This document shows positions 25,850 through 35,679 of a DNA stretch of 64,000 nucleotides, in pieces. Each line of letters opens with the position of its first letter. Positions within the stretch are counted from its first letter, which is position 1. The notes beneath the pieces are model-generated. The model was given only the letters and a program-made list of their open reading frames with translations, was not told where the DNA came from and did not search any database. Made by a program: the position numbers and the translations under genes. Source of the DNA: an uncultured Muribaculaceae bacterium (GTDB taxonomy: Bacteria > Bacteroidota > Bacteroidia > Bacteroidales > Muribaculaceae); NCBI GenBank assembly GCA_910579605.1, contig CAJTUG010000001.1, positions 1 through 64,000 of the forward strand, read 5' to 3'.

Positions 25850-26722
25850 TTATAGTTGGAAATTTTGGATAAACTTTATGAGCTGTGTCGTGCTTAGTCG
25901 TGTATACGATGGGTTTACTGTTGGCGGATTCGGCGATATGCCCCTGTTCCATCTGGCTTTGTCCATGCTCCATGTAAGGTTGCATTCAATTGGTTTGCTC
26001 GTCACATTGGCTTTCAGATCCACAGATTCGCTTATCATCCCACCGGGAGTGAGACTATGGCCAGAAAATGTGCAATCTATCGATCGAGAGCCAGGCATAT
26101 CTACTTTCAAACTTTCCAAAACCGGCACCATAGAGCCTTCTTTTGATCCTGTTGCCGAAAAAATGCAACCAAAACCTTGGGGTAGTTTCTTGGGCGAAAA
26201 ACTCCACATATTGCTGCTGTCGCTTATCTTGAAAAGATTTGCGTCTTTATAAGTGATAGTGCCCTTGCCCGGAGCGAAAGCTTGCCCCAATATTATACTC
26301 TGCAAATCAGCCAAGCACAAACCTGTGGCACTGCTGAACTTTTCCATGCTTTCGACATATGCTATGCGATTCAGCTTAACAATCATATAAACTGAATCTT
26401 CATCAGCATACAACGAGGCCATCTCTATACCGAAAACCTTTACGGAAATGCCTATAGATTCACCCTTAACCATGGTAGCAGTACCAGAAGCCGATAAGCT
26501 GATCGGCTTACTCAAACACACTTTTACAGGCATCTTGACATCGGTCCATGCGGTGTAGCTGTTAGACAGGCCATCGAAATTGTTAGCCGGTTTTATTTCA
26601 ACCTTGTTTTCGGCTTTTTCATATCCTGCAGCAACACTGCTCTTTTTGCTTGAACAGCCTCCAAAGCAGAAGACTGTTGCCGTTATTATACCCAACAATA
26701 TATATTTCCCTATACGTTTCAT
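25850..26722 (-). CDS. DUF4292 family lipoprotein
   Basis: 290 residues. A lipoprotein signal ends at the Cys in FCFGGCSSKK (Cys23). The rest is a soluble, strand-rich domain resembling outer-membrane lipoprotein carrier folds (VKMPVKVCLSKPISLSASG; VYMIVKLNRIAYVESMEKFS). That fits DUF4292, a Bacteroidota lipoprotein family of unknown detailed role. The start overlaps the stop of the TPR gene by four bases, and the EnvC-like gene follows 51 bases later. Confidence 0.75.
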   Translation of the reverse strand: MKRIGKYILLGIITATVFCFGGCSSKKSSVAAGYEKAENKVEIKPANNFDGLSNSYTAWTDVKMPVKVCLSKPISLSASGTATMVKGESIGISVKVFGIEMASLYADEDSVYMIVKLNRIAYVESMEKFSSATGLCLADLQSIILGQAFAPGKGTITYKDANLFKISDSSNMWSFSPKKLPQGFGCIFSATGSKEGSMVPVLESLKVDMPGSRSIDCTFSGHSLTPGGMISESVDLKANVTSKPIECNLTWSMDKARWNRGISPNPPTVNPSYTRLSTTQLIKFIQNFQL

Positions 26723-28509
26723 TCAAATGAATATGCTTTTTGGGTTACCTTTTTCTGTATTTTCTCATTTTCAGGCTCAAGTTCCAGCGCCCGTTTCCAA
26801 AAATCAAGTGCAGCCTCATATTCTCCGTTCATAAAATAAATGTCGCCGGCATGGTCATAAACGTCCGAACTGGGTTCCTGATTTTTGGCATTCGTGCCAT
26901 CGTTCTCTTCTTGCTCTATCAAAGACAACACCTCATCCATGACTGTCTTGGCCTCCTTGAAATCTTTTTGTTTGAAACATACCCAAGCTTTAGTGTCTAA
27001 AAAAGTCATGTTTTTAGGTTCTGCCATAGTGGCAAGCGATGCATAAATCATGGCTTTATCCAAATCCCGACCAGCCTCCGCCATATAGTAAGCCACATTG
27101 TTCATAGCCATAAAATTCTCATCGTCAAGACTTATGGCGCGTTCGTAATTCACAATGGCGCTATCGGTTTCCTCTTTTTTGTAAAATATATCGCCTTTGG
27201 TGGAATAAACCATAGAAAGAGCTTTGGTGTTGGCAGTCTCCGGCGATACCGAATCAAGCAAAGCCAAAGCCCCGTCAAAGTCGTCTTTAGCCATCAATGC
27301 CCACGATCCGCTCAATGCAAAATATGGTTGGTCTGGAAAACGGCTTAGAGCTTCTCGCGAGGCTTCAAGCAGATTTTCGCTGTCGTCAAGTTGGCCGTAG
27401 GCTTGAACTAAGCCTTGCCAGCTCTCTGCATCGCCAGGTTCAAGATCCACGCTGTAGCGGAATTGTTCGGCAGCTCCGGTGGCATTATCAATTGTCATTT
27501 CATATGCGCCATAAAACGAATGAAGCTGTGCTTCGCCAGGATTTACCTCTTGCAATATATTGAACATTTCTGTGATGCGCGGCCGTTGGGTGCTGTCGGA
27601 ATAAAGCTTCACAACATAGTCAGATAGCAATCGGAATTTTGACTCGAATTCCAAAACCGGAGATTCCAACGCACGGAAGACCTCGCGGTCGTATGCGGCG
27701 CTATCTCCAAGATTACGGAAGAAATTGGCGCGGCTTAAATAAACTGCTCCGGAAGTGGAATCAAGCTCACATGCACGGTCAAATTGCACCAAAGCCTCCT
27801 TTTCTTTCCCCAGCTCTGAATATAAAGAACCGGTGAACAAGGCCGCTTGAACCTCGCCGGGAGCTTCAGAAACAAGACGTTCTAATTCAAGATAAATTGA
27901 ATTACTGTCGCGGCGGCTCATCAATGCGTTTATTTTTCTTGCTGCCAATGGTATATTGCCCGGCAATGATTTCTGGAGACGTGAGTAAATCTCTATTGCG
28001 CGGTTAAAAGAACTCGTGTCGGCCTGCCGTTGATATTTCGCTATAAGGACATCGGCAAGGTTCATAGCCGGGTCTGTGCGGTCGGGGTTGAGGCTGTCCA
28101 CTGTTTCCCATGCAGATATAGCATCGTCAAAACGCCCAAGTTGGCTGGCCAACGACGCATACATCCCTGCATCCCGGTCATCTGTCGGCGACGATTCAAA
28201 GCGCCTCCTTAGGCTATTATAAGCTTCTTCTATGCTTGCCGAATCCGCTTGAGGATTCACAAGTTCTATTTCTGCCAACGCACCTGCAATGTAAGGATCC
28301 GACGGATTTAGGCTTGATGCGCGCCGCAACAACATATAATAATCGTCGTAGCGCTCCTCCGATATTGCAGCGCTTGCTTCAAGGTAGATATAGCCGGCCT
28401 TGAGGGAGTTCTCGCTCGCATTATCATTCTTCGTGGCCGCTATCGTAGCTATGGCAGCCAATCCGGCAAATACCAGGAAAAGGAGAGATTTAAGTGAGGT
28501 AAATTTCAC
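26719..28509 (-). CDS. Exported tetratricopeptide-repeat protein
   Basis: 596 residues. N-terminal signal peptide or anchor (LKSLLFLVFAGLAAIATIA, about 6-24), then TPR units along the whole length, for example PGDAESWQGLVQAYGQLDD, DSAIVNYERAISLDDENFMAMNN and YEAALDFWKRALELEPENE near the end. TPRs are protein-binding scaffolds; the partners are probably the envelope proteins encoded next (DUF4292 lipoprotein, EnvC-like activator). It leads that operon, 74 bases after dut. Confidence 0.85.
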   Translation of the reverse strand: MKFTSLKSLLFLVFAGLAAIATIAATKNDNASENSLKAGYIYLEASAAISEERYDDYYMLLRRASSLNPSDPYIAGALAEIELVNPQADSASIEEAYNSLRRRFESSPTDDRDAGMYASLASQLGRFDDAISAWETVDSLNPDRTDPAMNLADVLIAKYQRQADTSSFNRAIEIYSRLQKSLPGNIPLAARKINALMSRRDSNSIYLELERLVSEAPGEVQAALFTGSLYSELGKEKEALVQFDRACELDSTSGAVYLSRANFFRNLGDSAAYDREVFRALESPVLEFESKFRLLSDYVVKLYSDSTQRPRITEMFNILQEVNPGEAQLHSFYGAYEMTIDNATGAAEQFRYSVDLEPGDAESWQGLVQAYGQLDDSENLLEASREALSRFPDQPYFALSGSWALMAKDDFDGALALLDSVSPETANTKALSMVYSTKGDIFYKKEETDSAIVNYERAISLDDENFMAMNNVAYYMAEAGRDLDKAMIYASLATMAEPKNMTFLDTKAWVCFKQKDFKEAKTVMDEVLSLIEQEENDGTNAKNQEPSSDVYDHAGDIYFMNGEYEAALDFWKRALELEPENEKIQKKVTQKAYSFE

Positions 28510-28583
28510 GCAAATAGGTTTAAAATTCTGTTTTTTGTATTTGTTTATGGAGCATTGGCATCAATAGGCCAAAACAAGGTAGG

Positions 28584-29027
28584 CTATTCTTTACCCGTAT
28601 GTCCAAATCCGCCATCGCCGCGCAGTGTTTCGCTAAGGCTTGCGCTCTCATCCCATTTTACCGAACTGTAGCGCGACAACACCATTTGCGCTATCCTGTC
28701 GCCGGGATTCACAGTAAAAGGTTCTTCGCCTAAATTGGCAAGAATAATACCTATTTCTCCTCGGTAATCGGCATCTATAGTGCCCGGTGAATTGAGAACA
28801 GAAATACCGTGCTTCAAGGCAAGCCCGCTTCTCGGGCGTATCTGCATTTCATAGCCTTCGGGCAACTCGATACGTAAACCGGTAGGGATAAGCGCCCTTT
28901 TCCCTGGATTCAAAACTACCGGTTGAGACAACGACGCTCTCACATCCATGCCGGCCGAACTACCTGTGGAGTATTCAGGCAATGGATTAGACGAACTGTT
29001 GATTATCTTGACGTGTACTTGCTCCAT
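28584..29027 (-). CDS. dut: dUTP diphosphatase (dUTPase)
   Basis: 147 residues with the five trimeric dUTPase motifs in order: [26 protein letters not shown] (catalytic Asp), GDRIAQMV and [11 protein letters not shown]. It hydrolyses dUTP to dUMP, keeping uracil out of DNA and feeding dTMP synthesis. It precedes the TPR-DUF4292-EnvC operon on the same strand. Confidence 0.97.
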   Translation of the reverse strand: MEQVHVKIINSSSNPLPEYSTGSSAGMDVRASLSQPVVLNPGKRALIPTGLRIELPEGYEMQIRPRSGLALKHGISVLNSPGTIDADYRGEIGIILANLGEEPFTVNPGDRIAQMVLSRYSSVKWDESASLSETLRGDGGFGHTGKE

Positions 29028-29060
29028 CTTTTAAGTATTTCTAAAAACATTTATTTTGCG

Positions 29061-29402
29061 TCAAAGGTTTATCCTGCGGGTCGCTGTCCCGGCTTTCAAG
29101 ATATAGACCCCACGCACTCCCAAGGTAAGACGCACAGTTCCGCTGCCTACAGATTTACTCGTTATAAGTTGCCCCAATATGGTATAAACCTTTATAGTTG
29201 TGGGCTGTGTTGTGCTTATATAAACAATACCGTCACGAGTCTCTACATCTATCTTGTCGCTCGCACCTTCTTCGCCTTCATTACGAGGCGTGCTATCTTG
29301 CACGGCAACAATTTCCCATACCGGAGTCTTGTTGCTCCCTGTGGCGGGTTGGGCCACAAGCAACGCCGACGCAGATAGTAATATGCAGAGAAATCTTATC
29401 AT
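29061..29402 (-). CDS. Small secreted protein with C-terminal sorting-like domain
   Basis: 113 residues. Signal peptide (MIRFLCILLSASALLVAQPATG), a short acidic linker, then a beta-rich end (TIKVYTILGQLITSKSVGSG, then VRLTLGVRGVYILKAG and a basic tail). The end looks like the Por_Secre_tail/DUF6383 type of C-terminal domain. Full sorting tails are normally fused to a large cargo, so a protein that is almost only tail is unusual. It lies 33 bases upstream of dut and 7 bases after the ansA stop on the minus strand. Confidence 0.6.
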   Translation of the reverse strand: MIRFLCILLSASALLVAQPATGSNKTPVWEIVAVQDSTPRNEGEEGASDKIDVETRDGIVYISTTQPTTIKVYTILGQLITSKSVGSGTVRLTLGVRGVYILKAGTATRRINL

Positions 29403-29409
29403 CCTAAGG

Positions 29410-30450
29410 TCAATCGTAATCTATAGTCATTTCACCGGCAATTGGTCGGCAAAGGGCTTCCCTCACCTCCGACGCGCTCATGCCAAGACCAAAAAGGTGC
29501 ATCATCTTAGTCAATGCAGCCTCAAACGTTATGTCATAGCCCGGAATTACCCCCGCCGCTGTCAGCAAATCGCCGGCAATATAACGGTTGGGGCGAATTC
29601 CGCCGTTAACACACTGTGTAACGTTGAGTATCACGACTCCTCGGTCTATAGTCTCGCGAAGTGCGTCGATAAACCAACTTTCTGTTGGCCCGTTGCCGGT
29701 CCCGTAAGTTCTGAGGACTATCCCCTTAATGTCAGGCGTGGCAAGAAGATGGCGGAAAACATGAAAGTCAAGACCCGGAAAAAGATCCAGAGCCATCACC
29801 TTGTTGTCCATAGCATAATGTGGTTCAAGAGCTTTTTCTTCGCTTATCTTGCGCAGAGAATCCGTGTGGAAAGAGATTCCCAATCCTATTTTGGCCAATT
29901 CAGGGTAATTATTGCTCTTGAATGCGTTGAAATTGTCGGCACTGCGCTTGGTCGAGCGGTTGCCGCGCCAAAGATAATTCTCAAAAAGAATTGCAACCTC
30001 CCTCACCACAGGTGTACCGGAAGGGGTACGGGCTGCAGCTATCTGCAGCGCTGTAATGAGGTTTTCTTCGCCGTCGGTTCTCACCTCGCCTATTGGCAAC
30101 TGGGAACCGGTGATGATTACAGGCTTCGACAAATTACCGAGCATAAACGAAAGAGCCGATGCAGTATAAGCCATCGTGTCGGTCCCATGGAGAACCACAA
30201 AACCGTCATAGTCGTTATAATTATCCGCTATGCTCCGTGTTATATCCTGCCAATGCCCGATATTCATGTCCGACGAATCTATAGGCGGATGGAACTGGAT
30301 GTTGTCTATCTCATAGTCCAACATCTTTACCTTGGGAACATTTTCCATCAGATGGGTAAAATCAAAAGGCCGAAGAGCTTTTGTCTCCACATCTTCAATC
30401 ATACCTATCGTTCCGCCGGTATATATTATCAGTATTCGGGGTTGTTGCAT
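29410..30450 (-). CDS. ansA: Type I (cytoplasmic) L-asparaginase
   Basis: 346 residues without a signal peptide. The two catalytic threonine motifs are present: IIYTGGTIGM near the N-terminus and VVLHGTDTMAYTASALSFM near residues 83-101, followed by VIITGSQLPIGEVRTDGEEN. It hydrolyses asparagine to aspartate and ammonia. It starts 19 bases after the metG stop on the same strand. Confidence 0.94.
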   Translation of the reverse strand: MQQPRILIIYTGGTIGMIEDVETKALRPFDFTHLMENVPKVKMLDYEIDNIQFHPPIDSSDMNIGHWQDITRSIADNYNDYDGFVVLHGTDTMAYTASALSFMLGNLSKPVIITGSQLPIGEVRTDGEENLITALQIAAARTPSGTPVVREVAILFENYLWRGNRSTKRSADNFNAFKSNNYPELAKIGLGISFHTDSLRKISEEKALEPHYAMDNKVMALDLFPGLDFHVFRHLLATPDIKGIVLRTYGTGNGPTESWFIDALRETIDRGVVILNVTQCVNGGIRPNRYIAGDLLTAAGVIPGYDITFEAALTKMMHLFGLGMSASEVREALCRPIAGEMTIDYD

Positions 30451-30469
30451 CTATTTTCTTTGCTGTCGC

Positions 30470-32512
30470 TTATTTCACTTGCGCTCCGGGGGTCGACGGA
30501 GCTGAAGGGGAGATAACGGTAAGACTGCCGTCGGCATTCATGGCCGAGAGAATCATTCCTTGAGACACTACACCTCTCAGTTTTACCTCTGGCAAATTGG
30601 CCACAAACACAACCTGTTTGCCCACAAGGTCTTCTGCTTGGTAATATTGCGCTATGCCGCTTACTATAGTGCGAGTACCCATGCCATCGTCTATGACAAA
30701 GCGAAGCAACTTGTTGGATTTCTTCACCGGAGCACATTCAAGTACAGTACCGACGCGCAAATCCAATTGCCCGAACGCCTCTATAGAAGTATCGGCAAGT
30801 TGCGGTGCCGGCTTGAAATTCTTTATCAAATTTTCCCTACGGGTATTTACCAAGCGATCAACTTGGGCTTGGATAGTTTCGTCTTCTATCTTTTCAAATA
30901 GAAGCTCGCTTTGGCCTATCTCGCTGCCCGAGCTGATAAGGTCGGTACGGCCTATCATATCCCACGTTAATTTACCCATACCGAGCATGGAGCTGAGCTT
31001 CGCGCTCATAAACGGCATGAAAGGCTCCATGGCAACAGCTATGCTCGCGCATATCTGCAAATTTAGGTTTATCACGGTGGCTACGCGGGCCATATCTGTC
31101 TTTGCAAGCTTCCACGGCTCTGTTTCCTGCAGATACTTGTTGCCCAAACGGGCAAAGCCCATAGCGTCTTTAAGAGCATCGCGGAAATGGAAAGTCTCGA
31201 GACGGGTGCTCAAACTTTCACGCAGCTCGTCCATTTCTTTTATGGCTGCCAGGTCTATATCTATAAAATCGCCGGCTTCAGGAACCTTGCCCTCAAAATA
31301 TTTGTGTGTCAACACGATCACGCGGTTAACATAATTACCCAAAATAGCAACAAGCTCGCTGTTGTTGCGTGTCTGGAAATCTCGCCACGTAAAATCGTTG
31401 TCTTTTGTCTCAGGAGCATTCGCAGTGAGTACATAGCGCAAAACGTCCTGCTTGCCGGGAAAATCACGCAAATATTCGTGAAGCCACACTGCCCAGTTGC
31501 GCGACGTTGAAATCTTGTCGCCCTCCAAGTTCAAAAATTCGTTTGCAGGAACGTTGTCGGGCAATTGGTAATTGTCGCCATAAGCCATGAGCATGGCCGG
31601 GAAAACTATGCAATGGAAAACTATGTTGTCTTTGCCTATGAAATTGATTATGCGTGTCTCAGGATTCTTCCACCATGTCTCCCAAGTGTCGGGAAGCAAT
31701 TCCTTGGTGTTGGAAATATAACCGATAGGAGCATCAAACCACACATAGAGAACTTTGCCGTCGGCTCCTTCTACAGGAACAGGGACACCCCACGACAAGT
31801 CGCGGCTCACAGCACGTGGTTGCAATCCAAGGTCAAGCCACGACGAGCATTGACCGTATACATTGGTCTTCCACTCTTTGTGGCCTTCAAGAATCCATTG
31901 GCGTAAAGCGCCCTCATATCGGTCTAAAGGAAGATACCAATGCTTGGTAGATTTTAAAGTCGGAACAGAACCGGTTATGGCGCTGTGTGGGTCTATAAGA
32001 TCTGTCGCATTAAGTGCGTTGCCGCATGCCTCGCACTGGTCGCCATAAGCATGGGGATTATGGCAATGAGGACATTCGCCTACAACATATCGGTCGGCAA
32101 GGAATTGGCCGGCTTCTTCGTCGTAAAGCTGCATGGATTCCTTTTCTATGAACTTCCCGTTGTCATACAGGCGGCGGAAGAATTCAGAGGCCGTTTCATG
32201 ATGGATATCAGATGTGGTGCGGGAATAAATGTCAAACGATATCCCAAGCTCTTCAAACGATTCCTTGATAAGCTTATGGTAGCGGTCCACGATATCTTGT
32301 GGCGTTACTCCTTCGGCTCGCGCTTTAAGCGTAATGGGCACCCCGTGCTCGTCGCTGCCGCCTATCAATAGAACTGGACGTTGGCGCAATCGGAGATAAC
32401 GGGCATAAATATCGGCCGGTATATAAACGCCGGCAAGATGACCTATGTGTACAGGCCCGTTGGTGTAGGGGAGGGCCGTTGTTATGAGTGTTCGCTTAAA
32501 TTCTTTATCCAT
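30470..32512 (-). CDS. metG: Methionyl-tRNA synthetase
   Basis: 680 residues from the ATG at 32512 ([19 protein letters not shown]); the longer frame to 32578 adds an unrelated stretch and would include the promoter. Visible: the HIGH-like [10 protein letters not shown]; a zinc-binding knuckle (CPHC...CEAC); the KMSKS-position loop DKISTSRN, a variant seen in this phylum; and a C-terminal EMAP/Trbp111 tRNA-binding domain ([20 protein letters not shown]) in the last 110 residues. Confidence 0.97.
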   Translation of the reverse strand: MDKEFKRTLITTALPYTNGPVHIGHLAGVYIPADIYARYLRLRQRPVLLIGGSDEHGVPITLKARAEGVTPQDIVDRYHKLIKESFEELGISFDIYSRTTSDIHHETASEFFRRLYDNGKFIEKESMQLYDEEAGQFLADRYVVGECPHCHNPHAYGDQCEACGNALNATDLIDPHSAITGSVPTLKSTKHWYLPLDRYEGALRQWILEGHKEWKTNVYGQCSSWLDLGLQPRAVSRDLSWGVPVPVEGADGKVLYVWFDAPIGYISNTKELLPDTWETWWKNPETRIINFIGKDNIVFHCIVFPAMLMAYGDNYQLPDNVPANEFLNLEGDKISTSRNWAVWLHEYLRDFPGKQDVLRYVLTANAPETKDNDFTWRDFQTRNNSELVAILGNYVNRVIVLTHKYFEGKVPEAGDFIDIDLAAIKEMDELRESLSTRLETFHFRDALKDAMGFARLGNKYLQETEPWKLAKTDMARVATVINLNLQICASIAVAMEPFMPFMSAKLSSMLGMGKLTWDMIGRTDLISSGSEIGQSELLFEKIEDETIQAQVDRLVNTRRENLIKNFKPAPQLADTSIEAFGQLDLRVGTVLECAPVKKSNKLLRFVIDDGMGTRTIVSGIAQYYQAEDLVGKQVVFVANLPEVKLRGVVSQGMILSAMNADGSLTVISPSAPSTPGAQVK

Positions 32513-32533
32513 TGTCGTTTGATTTTCAAATGG

Positions 32534-32541
32534 CAAAGTTA
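32534..32541 (-). promoter_or_regulatory. Putative -7 box for metG
   Basis: Minus-strand TAACTTTG about 22 bases before the metG ATG. No good TTTG is found at the expected distance. Confidence 0.4.
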
Positions 32542-32619
32542 ATAATTTTTTTTCAATGTTTTGCACCATTTTCAACACCCATGCAATTTTATTGGACGCA
32601 ATGGCTCAAAGGCATAAAG

Positions 32620-33276
32620 CTATTCTGTCCCTAATAAGTCAAAAATCTGCCCGGGCGTCGATACGATGTGGTCTGCGTAATTTTCTTTTAGCTCCAAGAT
32701 AGTGCGGAACCCCCAACTCACACCCACAGATTCAACGCATGCCCGACGTGCCGTTTCCATGTCCACTCCGGAATCGCCAACATAGAGAACCTCAGATTTC
32801 GGTGTCGGCCATATGCTCAATGCCTTGAATACTATCGAAGGGTCTGGCTTGCGTGGCATTCCTTCCTCATGCCCTAAAATTGCCTTGAAATTTGCTCCGG
32901 GGAAGAAATGATTTATCAACATCGTGGTAGCCTCTTGATACTTGTTAGATGTCACGGCAAGGTTGATACCTTTCTCGCTAAGCTTGTCAAGCAACTCCGG
33001 GATACCTGGATAAGGAACAGTCTTATCACAGCAATGAACACTGTAGTAATCAATGAAATTGCTCAGCATATCCTTGATGTTCTTTTCGCTGCGGGCATCG
33101 TCGGGGAGTGCTCTCTCCATTAGTTTGGTCACACCGTTGCCCACCATGTTGGGGTAAACCCACAGACCGTGTGCCGGAAAACCAAGGCTGCGCAACGCAT
33201 GGTTTGTAGCTTCAGCTAAATCATCGATTGTGTTGAGAAGTGTCCCGTCAAGGTCAAAGATTACATACGATTTCAT
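32620..33276 (-). CDS. gph: HAD-family phosphatase, phosphoglycolate phosphatase-like
   Basis: 218 residues. HAD motif I FDLDGTLLNT, a helical cap domain, motif II LAVTSNK, motif III lysine in RKPDPS, and motif IV VGDSGVDMETARRA. This order matches Gph/PGP phosphatases that clear 2-phosphoglycolate, but HAD substrates are hard to assign. It lies 14 bases after the TamL-like gene stop, on the same strand. Confidence 0.85.
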   Translation of the reverse strand: MKSYVIFDLDGTLLNTIDDLAEATNHALRSLGFPAHGLWVYPNMVGNGVTKLMERALPDDARSEKNIKDMLSNFIDYYSVHCCDKTVPYPGIPELLDKLSEKGINLAVTSNKYQEATTMLINHFFPGANFKAILGHEEGMPRKPDPSIVFKALSIWPTPKSEVLYVGDSGVDMETARRACVESVGVSWGFRTILELKENYADHIVSTPGQIFDLLGTE

Positions 33277-33290
33277 TGGTTGTTAGGGTT

Positions 33291-35669
33291 TTAGAATGGG
33301 TAACCGACAGCAAAATGGAAATTTGCGTCGCGGCTCCATTTAGGGTGGATGATAGGCCAACGTTCCTGGTTCATGGCCGGATTATGAGCTTTCATGCCAA
33401 GGTCAAGTCGCAAAAGGAAATATGTAAAATCCAGACGCAGACCTATCCCGTAGGATGCGGCTATTTCTTTATAGAACTTATCAAATTTAAACATCCCGCC
33501 GGGTTGGGTAGGATAATCCTTTATAGTCCAGATATTTCCTGCATCTATAAACAAGGCACCCTCCAGAACCCAAAACAGACGGGCGCGGTACTCCAGAGAC
33601 AAATCAAGGCGGATATCACCGCATTGGTTTATAAAGTCTGTTACCGAATTTTTCGAATCATAGCTCCCTGGCCCCAACGTGCGTACACCCCACCCGCGCA
33701 CTCCATTGGCTCCTCCGGCATAAAAACGCTTTTCAAAAGGAACCATGCTGCTGTTGCCATATGGATAAGCCAAACCGAAACCAACATGGCCCGACAACGA
33801 GCTGCGCCCCGTGAAAATACGGGTATAAGTGTAATCCATATCACCCTTGACGTATTGGGCATACTGGATACCGAGAACTTTATATACCCCGTCCGATTTT
33901 TTCTGTCCAATTGCCGACGATATGGCATACAGCAAGTTGCCGGCAATTTCGGTAGAGACTCGGAAACTCGACACCGACGGCTGGAGCATCGGCTTTCCTA
34001 CGGTTGCTCCTGGAAGACGGCGGTTGGTGTGGGAGTAAGTATAGCCCATACGCATGATAAAATGATCCTCATAGCTATAGCGCAGCAACGGATTGGATGG
34101 GGCTATCTGGTCGATAAACGACAATGTGCTTTTTGGAAGCCTCACATAGTTGATGTCAACCAAATCAAAGGTGTAGCGGCGGGAAAAATCCTGCCGTTGC
34201 TGCTGCCATTTCCATCTCCACGCCGCTCCGGCTATGATTCGGGTATATTCCGGTCGCTCTTGGTAATTGAACGAAAGGGCAAATTCGGTCGACGCAAGAC
34301 GTCGCTGTTTGAACCCCTTGGACAGGAACGGACACTCGAACTTGGGAAATGTTATGCCTACCTCCCCGGCATATTCGGTATAACGTTTGTTGATAAGCCC
34401 TTCAAAATTACCCGACAAACTTTCGTAAGACGCCCTGAATTTAGCAGTCAGAAGTTCTGAATTCTTTGTCAGATTGCGGTGCTGATAGGTGAGGCCGGCG
34501 CCGAACCCCAAGTCTCCTTCGGAGTTTGTGCCTTCGAGTTCAACGGATATGCTTTGTTTCTTGTTTCGCGAAAGGTGGATAACGGCATCTAAAAGTCCCG
34601 TATCGCCTGTATGACCCGCCGGAACCATCTCTATGTTGATGAATTTGACTATCGCAAGGCGACCCAAAGCCTCATATGTGCGGTCCACAGCTGTTGAGCT
34701 ATAAGGTGATCCGGCATTTATATGGCACATCTCATCCAACAGCCCTGGACGTAGATAATGGTCTTTGCCATAGAGAAACATAGTGCCGTTATACATCACA
34801 GTATCAGCCTTTTCGCCGCTGTTGCCAGATTCAACATCAAAAATCACACGGTTTATCTCATATCTGTGGTGAAGACCGTTCTCAAGCAACAGACTGTCGG
34901 CCATTGCCAAAGCCAGCTCCTCCAAGTTGCCTTTTGAAACACTGAGCTTATTGGCCACCGGGTTATGTATATTCACCGTAAGCCCTATTTCCTTGCTGCC
35001 GGCAACTGTATCGGCGGTGAAATTTATATACTCACGGTTAAAACGGTAGTAGCCGGCATTGCGTAAATCGCGAGTTATACGGGCACGTTCTTCGTCAAGA
35101 ATATTGCGGTCAAACAGCATCCCTTGCTCAAGAACACTGCGGTTGCGCCCGGCAACAACTATAGAGCGTATAGCCGTGTCGGCAACATTGTAGCCTATCG
35201 ACCTTATGCGGTGAGGCTCTCCGGCTTTGATATGGAATTCCAGATCCATACGCTTACCCGCCGCATCGGGAAAACTGTCAAGCTCCACCACTGCATCCAT
35301 GTACCCGTTGTTTACCAAAGCCTGAAGGAGCTGGTTGCGCGAAGCTTCGGCAAGCTCGCTGTCGTAGATCACAGGAGCCTGACCCGCTCGGCGCAGCCAT
35401 CGGTTATACCAACGGGTACTGTCGCGGCCAGATAGACTGTAGGTAGCCAACGACAGTTTGGCAAATCCAAGAACTTTGTGGTTGGGTGTCTGGCGCAAAA
35501 AATTATACAACTCGGCACGGTCTACCTCTGCACCGTCTTCAATGCTTATGCTCACATCATCAAGAAGATACTCGCCTTCTGGTATATGTTTGGTTGCGCT
35601 ACATGCCCATAGCAGCAGCACGGCCAAAACACTACCTAATATTCGCAAAGTCTTGGTGCAGTTGGTCAT
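33291..35669 (-). CDS. TamL-like outer-membrane barrel lipoprotein (BamA/Omp85 superfamily)
   Basis: 792 residues from the ATG at 35669, which gives a lipoprotein signal ending at Cys23 (LLLWACSATKHIPEGEYLL). The N-terminal half has POTRA-like repeats (LNNVSI-type strands such as LDDVSISI; EPHRIRSIGYNV). The C-terminal half is an Omp85 barrel with FYAGGANGVRGWGVRTLGPGS (the conserved lid-lock region), ending FHFAVGYPF with a terminal aromatic. A BamA-family barrel with a lipid anchor is the Bacteroidota TamL form, which works with TamB in outer-membrane assembly. The longer frame to 35723 would overlap rsgA. Confidence 0.88.
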   Translation of the reverse strand: MTNCTKTLRILGSVLAVLLLWACSATKHIPEGEYLLDDVSISIEDGAEVDRAELYNFLRQTPNHKVLGFAKLSLATYSLSGRDSTRWYNRWLRRAGQAPVIYDSELAEASRNQLLQALVNNGYMDAVVELDSFPDAAGKRMDLEFHIKAGEPHRIRSIGYNVADTAIRSIVVAGRNRSVLEQGMLFDRNILDEERARITRDLRNAGYYRFNREYINFTADTVAGSKEIGLTVNIHNPVANKLSVSKGNLEELALAMADSLLLENGLHHRYEINRVIFDVESGNSGEKADTVMYNGTMFLYGKDHYLRPGLLDEMCHINAGSPYSSTAVDRTYEALGRLAIVKFINIEMVPAGHTGDTGLLDAVIHLSRNKKQSISVELEGTNSEGDLGFGAGLTYQHRNLTKNSELLTAKFRASYESLSGNFEGLINKRYTEYAGEVGITFPKFECPFLSKGFKQRRLASTEFALSFNYQERPEYTRIIAGAAWRWKWQQQRQDFSRRYTFDLVDINYVRLPKSTLSFIDQIAPSNPLLRYSYEDHFIMRMGYTYSHTNRRLPGATVGKPMLQPSVSSFRVSTEIAGNLLYAISSAIGQKKSDGVYKVLGIQYAQYVKGDMDYTYTRIFTGRSSLSGHVGFGLAYPYGNSSMVPFEKRFYAGGANGVRGWGVRTLGPGSYDSKNSVTDFINQCGDIRLDLSLEYRARLFWVLEGALFIDAGNIWTIKDYPTQPGGMFKFDKFYKEIAASYGIGLRLDFTYFLLRLDLGMKAHNPAMNQERWPIIHPKWSRDANFHFAVGYPF

Positions 35670-35679
35670 CACCTCCGTA

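Noticed and set aside
29254..30516. 420-codon open frame on the plus strand
   Set aside because: Antisense to ansA; no recognisable motifs, while ansA carries all catalytic motifs.
30470..32512. KISTS in place of KMSKS in MetG considered a defect
   Set aside because: This variant is, to my knowledge, common in Bacteroidota MetRS, and all other motifs are intact.
33240..34460. 406-codon open frame on the plus strand
   Set aside because: Antisense to the barrel half of the TamL-like gene; composition is that of a shadow frame.
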